From Parus major (taxonomy: Eukaryota; Chordata; Aves; Passeriformes; Paridae): 64,000 nt of DNA. Numbering within the stretch: the first letter of the stretch is position 1; every line of letters begins with the position of its first letter. The position numbers were made by a program, and so were the translations under genes. The notes under the pieces are model-generated. The model was not told the DNA's origin. It saw only the letters and a list, made by a program, of their open reading frames with translations, and ran no database searches. The stretch is taken from contig NC_031770.1 of assembly GCF_001522545.3 (NCBI RefSeq), positions 14,187,115 through 14,251,114 on the forward strand, written 5' to 3'. Positions 11,901 to 22,300 of this stretch are shown in pieces.

Positions 11901-12841
11901 TACATTCATTCTCTCATTTTTACATTTCTCCCCTTCTCCCAGCCTCTGCCCCCTCTCAGAGATGAGAATGCCTCACAGCATCTCATTCCAGCAGACATGG
12001 GAGCAGCATCCAGGGGGGAGGCATGCCTTAGTATAGCACTGCCCTTTCAAGCAGGGTGATCCTGTTCTGAGGCAGCCTGGCTCTAGCTCTACCATGGAGT
12101 TTCCCATCTTGCCCTGCAAGGAACAGGAGCCAGCCAGGAAAAAGCTGCAGCTCTGAAAGACAAGGACCCAAAGCTTCTTTTGGACCTTTGTTTCTAGAAG
12201 AACTAACAAAAAGTTGATGTTGAGGACTGGGAGGAACATAGTTCTCACAGTAGGGTGAGCTACTGCCATGTGCATGACTTGTACCCATTTCTCTAAGCAG
12301 AATTTATACTGAGGGAACACAAAAACAACTCTGTGCTAGAAATGTATATAAGATGACATTTTTATTATTATTATGCACAATTTGTATCATTCACAGCTTA
12401 CTGGTCTGTAGTCCTAGAATGAAGTGGAAATGTACAGTAGCAAACTTAAATGACTTTGCATTGACAGTGAAAATAAATCACATTTTAATGTTACATCACA
12501 CTACTCATTGCATCCCAGTAGTCATAGCTAGTATAGAATAAACAAAAATAATTCTCATATATTGAGAGCTCCACAGTCTTTCCCAGACACTTCTCTTCTT
12601 GCATCTAGAGTGCATGTCTTTAAACTGAAGTCCAAAACCACAAAGCAACTACAAAAATTAAGAGAAGTGTGCAGCTGAAACAGCCACAGGTTTCAGTCTT
12701 GCACAGATATTGCTTTTTTTTTTTTTTTTTAACTCAAAATTCTTTGAAAAGAATAACACAACAGTGTAATTGTATATTTCAAGTCATACCATTGAAATCA
12801 TGAGATTTTAAGAACTGGAAATAAACCAAACATAACTAAAA
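8956..12841. other. Spacer between convergent LHCGR and GTF2A1L
   Basis: About 3.9 kb with no supported gene. It holds short A-runs (near 10800 and 11780) and a T-run at 12713-12730. Small open frames, such as the hydrophobic one at 9057-9257, lack an early ATG and any known similarity. Confidence 0.55.
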
Positions 12842-13287
12842 TTTATTTAATTATAACCAATAAGTATTTCTTTACTAATTCCTAAGTATTCCTTTACTTT
12901 CTTGAATTAAAAACAGATAGAACATTTCAAACTTTAAAGCTGTTCATTCCAATGATGTTTCTTCATTGGAAAAAATTAAATAATCAGAAAAGAACAGCAA
13001 AGACAGCTGAGTAGCTAACAGTACAGTGGTTCCATTTGCAAACTAAACCGATTAACAACACAAATTAACATCAAAGATTTTGCATATTTTTTATCACAGT
13101 TTTGCTGGCTTGAGTTTTGTTTTGTTTTTTTGGGTTTTTTTGCTTGGTTGGTTTTGTTCTTTTTTGTGGGGTTTTTTTTTTGTTAGTTTTTTTTTTTTAT
13201 GGCACAACAATAGAAAGTCCAGCTGTTTCACAGAAGGCTTATAAGGAAATAATGCCACAGCCTTCATGGACATACTGGAATGAGGTT
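12842..13287 (-). other. GTF2A1L: GTF2A1L 3' UTR (probable)
   Basis: The first AATAAA on the - strand after the stop codon is at 12847-12842, giving about 0.44 kb of UTR. It contains an A/C-rich low-complexity block (13105-13199). A second AATAAA lies at 12366-12361. Neither end is confirmed. Confidence 0.4.
13105..13199. repeat. T-rich low-complexity block
   Basis: The + strand reads as runs of T broken by single G, GG or GGTTGG groups, ending in a 13-nt T run. A very similar block in the opposite sense lies at 61706-61798. It may be a decayed retroposon tail, but no flanking duplication was recognised. Confidence 0.6.
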
Positions 13288-13395
13288 TCACCACTCTGCA
13301 TCTCCAGTGGCTTTTGCAAAAACATGGTCTTTACCCTCAATGGACATCACTCCATCTTTTAAGTAGAACTTCCATTTGTTCTTAGTTCGATGTAT
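13288..13395 (-). CDS. GTF2A1L: GTF2A1L exon 9 (terminal, beta-barrel end)
   Basis: The exon follows tttttcatcag and runs to TGA at 13288-13290. It encodes IHRTKNKWKFYLKDGVMSIE then GKDHVFAKATGDAEW. The WKFYLKDG and GDAEW ends are TFIIA hallmarks. The exon 8/9 junction is K|I, as in human ALF. Confidence 0.96.
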   Translation of the reverse strand: MHRTKNKWKFYLKDGVMSIEGKDHVFAKATGDAEW

Positions 13396-16300
13396 CTGAT
13401 GAAAAATAATAATCAAAATTAATGCAACCACAAATATACATTAGACCATTTATTAAAAAAGAAAAAAAAAAACACGAAGAAGGTTTAAGCACAATCTGTT
13501 TTACACACCTGGTTTTTATTTTAAAATTCTTATGGCCCAAAATATTCAATGGAAGCATTATACTTCAATTGTTTTTAAAGAATTCCCTGCCCTCCCAAGA
13601 GAGAAAGAAATCTGCTGAATCTTACCCCATCATGTCCCACTCTCCTATCCCACAACTTCCCCCCAGAAAAGTGTTACCTATGACAGCTCAACACCAGCAG
13701 GACAAGACAACAGTAATGGGGAAATCCCAAAACACATCACACCTTGTAAACCAGTGTAGCTTAACTAAAATGCAATGTTTTCCTTTTCACATGGCAAAGC
13801 AATGTTGCATGCAAAGAGGTGTCAGGAACAGGCTAAAAAATATCAAAGCTTGGACTAAAAGCAAATACTGTTATTTAAAAAAAAATTTAAAAAAAGTAAG
13901 AAAGAATTTGTATATTCTGTTTCCTTTTAAAGGCCTGCAAGGAGATCCCTACTGCAGAAAGTTTTGTTCAATACTAAAAGAAGGAATTTTAAATATCTCT
14001 AGAAAATTCCTTGAATTGTGAGCATCGATATATTTTCAATTCCAGAAAGAAAAGAAACAGGACAACAATTTTACCAACATTGTCTTAAAAGTAACAAGGT
14101 AATTTAAGACATAACTGTTTTAATCTACTTTCTACTGGGCCTACATGTTTTATTAAAACCATATTGCAAAGGGGAAAGTTACCAACATCTTTCCCCAGTT
14201 TCTGTAACTCTCAATTTCTAATACCATTATTAGATGATACTAAATTTCCTATAAGACAAGCCCAATACTAACCTTCCTAGTAGTTTCTTTTACATTTTCA
14301 AGCAATTTTTCAGCTTATTTCAGACAAAACTTGCTCCAGATAACAGTATGCACTACCTATAGCAACTGTAACATCTGAGTTCTGAAGCTGCAAAACTTGG
14401 TGCACCTTTCAATATGATACACACATCGATGGCTTCATTTCAGAGGCATTTTCTATGCATATCCCTATATCCCTATAACTCTCCAAAATAACCAGCCTCA
14501 GGAACAGTCAATCTGTCATAGTTTTATAAAGACAATTTTCTTAGCACCTGTATGTTTCCTAACCCACAGACAACCATTAGACAGACCTAGTTAGACACAC
14601 AAAAAGTTATCACTAGTCACTTTTGAAAGAACTTTAAAAAAAAGTCAAGACACACTCTTAAACAAACTACAGCCACATTTTCCATATTTGCTTTAAAATA
14701 TGCACTTTTTTTATCTTTTAAATTACTGACATCTGAAACCTCACAACAGCTAAAAGGACTTAATTTGATCTTCAGGAGTTCAAAATAAGGTTGCATTTTA
14801 AACATTAAAATGAAGGAGGACAAAAAGGCACTTAACTACTTTGTTTTTCAGACACAACAAAATTCTGGTAGGAAAACCTCTCAGTAAGCACCACAAAGAC
14901 TAATAAAAAAAAATGTAAAAAAGTATACCTCTCTTTCTGTTATCCATTTTAAAAGCCTTAATTCACAGCTGAATAGGCCTACATACTTCCACAGAGATGC
15001 TGATCTTACTTAAAAGTTAAGGAAATAAACAAGCTTTTGCACCTTTACAAATCATAATTTTTCCAGACTTGTTGTTCCCTTTTCCTTTAATAGGCCATTA
15101 TGATTAGCCTCTTTTCAGAAAACAGCAGGAAAGTCTTCAGACTACTGTCAGCTAAACACATCATTTAAACACTATTACAGGATTAGAGTTTCTTCAAAAG
15201 GCACTGACAAGAGAGCAGACATGGATTTGTGGAAGATATTATTTAAGATGATTAAAGAACAAAGATAAAAGTGTATTACTGTACCTTTTCATACTGGCAA
15301 ACTATCACATTGTCGGTGTCAAACAAGTCTGCAATGTCCTGTTCACTGACATCATCACCTGAGTTTAAGGGGTCCTAGAGATGAAAATTCTGTTTTATAC
15401 TCTTTCAGAATAGCATTGAATATACTTGTAATTAAACATACCCAGAATAATAAAGTTACCACTGCAAAAACCAAGACCTGGAGGCTGTGAAGACCATGTT
15501 GCAACAACCTCATTTACAAGTACCTTTTACATGTTTGCATTCTCAAAACCCAAAACACACTAAACAAAAGCACAGGTCAAAGAATCAAAACTGATAACAC
15601 AGATCCCAGTAACTGAAATACTGATCAAATTGTTTTTATGTGAAGTCCAAGTGCTGCAAGTTGATTGTCCTGTGAATAAACCCATGGGATACAAAATTGC
15701 CGATCTTTAAGAAAAAGAAAAACCTAGGAGACACAGGGCATTAAACAGAGAACAATGTTCTTGTATCACATTGTTCACTCTCTAATTCCCTCTGGTTCTT
15801 CAGAAGGAAAGGAAACCTAGATTTGTATCCTGATCTTGCTTAAATAAATCTTATTTAAATCTAATTATTTAAATAATAGCATAAGTAAAAAGCAGAACTC
15901 CATTCCACTGAAGCCAGGGTTTTACAATAAAAGTTTAATTCTGATACCTAAGTATTTTATTTCATCCAACAAACAAATTACTTTCCAACAGTTCTTTCAT
16001 TTGTCCACACTTCTCATAATGAGCTTTCTCTGCAGTACCTCCTGTCTCCAGAGGTTTGTAACTTCATTGTGCATGCCCTGTATTAAACTAACCAGTAACT
16101 ATTCTAGGTCAAATAATTCAACAGTCAGGAGAGATCTAATAGGGTTATGTATTCTAAAGGCTTAAAAGTAAATTACCTCCTCAACTATATCTATCTGGAG
16201 GTCTTCATTGTCCCCATCACTGCAGCTGGACTCCATGTTTGAAGAACTGTCACATTCTTCATCATAGTCTTCCTCATCATCCAGAGCTCTTAGATCCTCT

Positions 16301-19300
16301 GAATCAATAAAGCCAATGAATTCATTCTCTTCTTTGTCTTTTGTATGTGGTATTTGTTCTTTGGAAGAAACATCCCCAGTACCATCGAGCTGACTTATTC
16401 CTTCAATGTCACTGCAGAGATCTTTCTCTAGTGGCAAATCAGATTCCGTCTGCTCCGTGGGTTCCATGGGACAGGAATGAAAGAGACCAGGGACAGCTTG
16501 TCAATCAACACCACAGTGGAAGCCATGTGCAGCACAAAGCCCGAGATTTTTGTTTAATAAATCAACAAGCCTGGAGCACTAATATGAGAGTTTCAGGTCC
16601 TACTGCTTGTAAAACCTGAGTACATTTCCAAATACTGTGTTGCATCTAACTAAAATGGAACCCAGGTCAAATATTCCTCAGCAATACAGAAAATAATTTC
16701 TTACACTTTTCCCTAAACACCCTTGTACTCAAACAACTCTAAAACAAAGGCAATCAAGTGGACTCTTACAATTTCTATTGAGAATTAAAAAACAACTCCC
16801 ATAAAAACAAAAAAGGAAGCTACTCCACCACCCCCAAAAACAGCATTTTTCATTTTTGAAATAAAAGTCAAGATGAACTGATCCCTCTCCCTCAACTCAT
16901 TCAAAATGCTTTGTTTAAATAAGATATAAAATGCTGGGAGAGACAGTAAATATTTCAGTACTTCAAGTTACTGTTCATAAAAGTGCTAGAATTCCTAAAC
17001 AGAGCATTCACAGGAGCATAAAAGGTCTTTAAGGTTTCAGCCATCTTCAGTTTCTCATTAAATCTTTATTGTAGCACTTAATTCCCATCCACATACACTT
17101 TCTAGCTCAAGAACATAACACTTTGTTTTGACCTCCCATTCCCACTATAGACAGTCTTCACCATGCTGCCATCAGAGTTCAGATGAACAACATAACATGC
17201 TTTCTATTTACAGACATTTGGCAGTACTGTTGTCAAATTTGCATTTAATAAATTTGCCTCAATCACATATGAGCACTATAACTCAAAGTCAGCCAGCCAG
17301 CCTGAACTTCAAACATCTGCAAATAATTTCTGGAACTAAAATTAGATGAGGTCAGGAAAGTGGCCTGTTAATTAAAATCATTCAAGTTTGCCATACAGCT
17401 CTAGCTGTGTTCGAACTCTAACTAGTTAGTCCAGGACTTTTCCCCCAAGGAAATACGTTTTCTTCAAGGAGATTTTCACTTATCAATTTTGACTTTTTAT
17501 CCTGAATGCATTCTCAATACAACTTTAATGCTCTTCACACATTACAAGTTAAAATCAATTCCAGCTGATCTTGCAAAAGCGCTTTGCCCACAACTGACCC
17601 GTATCCCTATGTGGATCAGCGTCAGAATGATATGGAAGTTCTCAAGGAGTCTTTCATGTCTGCTTAGTCACAAAAAAGCCCCTATAATTCTCAGAAGTAA
17701 TCAATAAGTCAAATACAGTCTATCTATCCATTACATTTTTCAGTATTTTTAAATTGATATTCTCTTCAGTTACAGTATTTCAGCAGTAGTTTTGACAAAT
17801 TCTTAATGTAAAAGCAAGCAGTCAGCTTGCTATTCTAAACAAGCTTAAGAATGAACAATAAAATCAAAATAACTTTTGTTCTTCTCATTTAGAGGTGCTA
17901 GCTGTCATTCAAATGTGTTCAAATAACCATCTCTAGCAGATGTACTTTCATTAGCTGAGAAACAAAAGGCCTTACCTTGTCAGAGGAAGCAATGCTGCCC
18001 TGATCCTTTAGAAATGCACTTTCATCCAAACTTTCCCCTGCAATAATCAGGTCAATGATATCATCAGACACCTGCTGCTGCAGCAGCTCCGGATGCTCCA
18101 TGTCTGGCTGCCCCTCCACATCCAGCAGGACACTGCTTGAGCTGCTTGCCAAGGATTCATCAATAAAAAGTCCTTCTGAGCATTCTGGAGTAAACACAGC
18201 TGTGTGAAGGCTGTCATGCTGGAATTTTTCTGTGGATTCACTGCACTGATTCAACACTGCATTGATTTCAAATTCCTGCAGACTCACAGAAGGCTGCTGG
18301 ACCAAGGTAGCAGAGTTTTCCAGGTGTTGTTTTTCCACACTTGGTGTAAACAGCACAGCCTGCTGGACAGCGGTCTCCTGGGGCTGCATTACTTCACCAG
18401 CTGCATGGGCAGCAGATGCATTGACCTGTGCAACACTGGCAAGGCTGGCCTGCAGAACTGAAGCTTGCTCCAGGGGATGAAACATCTGCTGCACAGGGTA
18501 ATGGAGAATGCTTCCATCTCCTGAGGCCTGTGAGACCACCACAGGCACATTCACCTTGTAAAGTTGTCCTACAGAGAGAAGAGTTTAAAACTGCTTCAGC
18601 AGATGCAACTACAGGATCATCCAGGCCACTAACTTGTCACCACCAAAAACAAGAGCAAGCACTTGGGCAAACTATGAGAAAAAGGACATTTGCAAAGCAA
18701 AACTTTCCTCAAGCACAATTCCAGCCCTTGAAAATCAGGCATTCAGAAGCTTTCTGAATTATGGCTCCCATCCAATCCATCATGCTTAATACCTCTTTTT
18801 GGGTTTAGCCTACACAGTACCCTGTGACAGTAAGCTCAATAATTTAACTACATAACTCATTTAAAATAAAAATATACCCTGTTTTGATTTTTTTCCATGT
18901 CATTTCAGAAACTAAGGAATACAACATAAAAGAGTAAACTAGTCCATAGCTACAGAAAGTTCATTCCTTTAAGGGCCTTTAGGTATTCTTTCTAAAAAAC
19001 CTGCCTATTTCAGTATAAAAAAACCCCCAAACAATCCCTCAGTTATACATCTTTTCTTAAGAAAACCACTCCAAATACTGAATGCTTAAAGTTGTTATTA
19101 TTATCAGTGTTTAGAATTAAGATGCCAGAGCAGAGTACCAAATTTCATTTGATTTTTCTTCTCCCCACACACATGCTTATACAGACAGAGTCACTGGTAC
19201 CAGTCTATAGATCTCATGACATCAGGAATTATACCTGAAACAGATAACTAGAGACATCAGTTTTCATCAAAGAACAGCTGTCTGAGGGAAGAGTCAATGA

Positions 19301-22300
19301 CTGAACTAAGCCTTCTACAGATCACACATAAGCAGTACAAGCAGGTTTTGTACAAGCAATACAGGCAGTGTTATCACCGAAGCAATGGGATCAAAAAGGT
19401 TAATGGAGAGTTGGATTTTATTTGAATAAGAAATCAATTTGTCTCTGAAGCAACACAGTGCCTTTAGCTTTTTGAAAACATAGAAGATTGTCCCAGAGAG
19501 ACAGGGAGGAGGAGATACCTGTGTCTGGGCTGACAAAGGAAAACAGTTGTTACAAGTTGTAAAACTGACACACCAAATAATCAATGCAGTTATTTCCCTC
19601 ACACAGCCACTACAAAAACAAAGAAGAGGTTAACTGGCTCCTACCCGCTTTACCTTCATATCTGCTTCACCTACTGTCCCTGGGACTGTCTTTCAACTTC
19701 CCCAGGGAACAGCAAGGTTCGATATGTTCTCCCTTACCTGGTGCTGGCTGCAGCATCACTCCAGCTGGCATCTGTAAAGGATAAGCAACACACGAAGGGA
19801 GAGCAAAAGTCACACCCACTCGTGGGGGCCCCTGCAACACAAGAGCTGGGTTTAGGCAGGAACAGGGCACTGAGTGCCACACCTGGAATATCCATGGGAA
19901 ACACAACTGAGGGACTCTCTGTGGTCATTTTCACTGGAAACTGCATCATGTTTTTGAGAGGTAGACAGATGAAGAGTGTTCTGCACTGACAGAGTAATGG
20001 CTTGCCCCAAGTTTCCTGCTTTCCAACTATCACACTCCGTTTTTGTTAAGGCAACATTTTCCATAATCCCCTCAATGTACCCACCATCCAGAAAGGTATT
20101 TTTCTACTCATTTTTACCTAAGTTTATGCATAGTCCACACAGCACAGGTTTCTTCCCTAGACCCATGAAGTTACTTCATATTATCTTCTCCTCCTGGGAA
20201 GCAGAGTTGGATATACAGCTCTCTTTCAATCTAGCTCTTCTGAGGAAATCCAACTTTTAAATCAGGAAACTCACATATTACACAAACATCTTCCCAATAT
20301 TATATTTCAACTTGACAAGCTACTTAGCTTGAGGCTCAGGAGGCACTCGGTAAGTTCATCAAGCTCTAGCAATTAGTGGCTGCTCCCCAAAGAAATTTTG
20401 CTATGCCCAGAGTTCTGAGCTTGTCAACTATAAAAACATTCATTTTCCTTCTGGATGATTTCTACACCTCAGAGATAATGCTGCTCCCAGCTTCACTGGT
20501 GCTAGTATTTCCTAGCCATGCATTATTTTAACAACCAGTAATAATTTATCTTTCTTTTTAAAAAGTATATGTAGCTGTGCATTTCCACTACACTTATATT
20601 CTATGGGCTAAATACATGCAGCTTTGTCTTTCCAACACTTCTGGCTTCACTTCTTGCAGAACCAACTGGTATATCCCATCCTTTTTCACTGCTCCAACAG
20701 AAGCAGCAGTGTTACAAGTCTCCCTTCTAAAGCCTATTAATAACTGACAACCAGTTTAAAAATTTTAGGAGTCCAACATAATCAAAATTGGAGTAAAATA
20801 TAATTACAGCTACATACCAGTTTTGCTGCTGTGAAATGCTGAAAACCTCTGCCAGCTTGGATGACAAAAGAAGCTATATAAAAAAAACCTACATTAATTT
20901 CTTGGATACAGTTATCTTTCAATAATTTATAGAAAACATGGGTAAAACTAAAGCAATCTAACTTCAGTTCAATCTCATTAGTGAGCACAAGTATTGCCTT
21001 GTCAACTTGAGGAAAACATGCAAGTATTTTTTTCACAGCAGAGAAAATCCAACGATGGTAAAAGTAGGAACAGGAGGATAACATTTTCAAAAGCACACAA
21101 TACTGACTTCCATGGGAGAAAAAAAGGGCAAAGGGAAAACTTTCCCAGGCTTTTAGAAGCAAGCAATTTAGGTAGCCCTTAACTACTTTGAAAATCTCTA
21201 GCCATGGGGCAATTCAAATCCCCTTTTTAGGAAAAAATAAATAGATTTACTCAGACTGCTTGGCCTTAGTATTGCTGTTTAAAAACTTAAGAGTAAAAAG
21301 GTAAAGCTCATTAAATATAAAACCTCCACTAGCCTGCAAACAGCAAAGTGTATTCCCTTTAGTCATGTGAAACAAATAAAAACACCTGCCTCCAAAAACA
21401 GTTCATTCCACTAGGAAGACTGTAAAAAAAAAAAAAAAAACACAAACAAACACAAAAAAGGAAGAAAAGAAAAAGAAAAGAATCCCACAGCTCTACCTGT
21501 GGGATATACAGGTAAAGAATACCTGCCCAAGTACGCTTGAAATACACTACAATACAGATTTTCATTAAATCATCTCATATGGGGTTTGTCCTTCATGGGC
21601 AAAAGTCTAACAGCCTCTCACTTTGGGATAAGTCTCAGCTGAGTACTACACTCTACCACAACAACACCAAAGTGGCCAGCTGGACCTTATTGAGAGTAGG
21701 TCCTGATGTCAGAGGCTGTGTGAAAGTCACGTACTCCTCTGCAACAGGAATGCTGCTTTTAGGAAAACTACCTGAAAGAAAAACTAAAAAGATTCCTCTC
21801 TTCTGTTTGAGCAAGGGATTACATTTTAACAAATTGAGAACCAGATTAAACCCCAACCTGACAGAAGTGTGCCCACTGCATGGCACAAATGAGCCATAAA
21901 ACCTCTGCACACATCAGGACACATCAAAAGGGGAAGCAGGAGCTTAACCCTGCAGGTAAATCTGCAACTGAAGGGCTACACTATTGGACTGCAGACAAGA
22001 AACCTGTAACTCTCAGCATGTTTTGTTACTGGAAATGAGCAGCGGATCAAGAGCACGTAGACAGAATTCTATTAGTCTATTAAAGTTTAATTCATCATTT
22101 ACTGGTCAAATTCTGCTTTCAAATAATTACTGTTCCTCATCAAGCTAGATATATGGATAAGATATATAGACAAAAGATTGTTGTAAGTCTCCCAGAAAAA
22201 TCCCTGAACCACTGAGTTATTCTTAATTACATGTATTGTGTCCAACAACATCTGACCTGCTGAAGTCTGCAAAATGCTATGAGATCTGTGTGGCAGCTGC

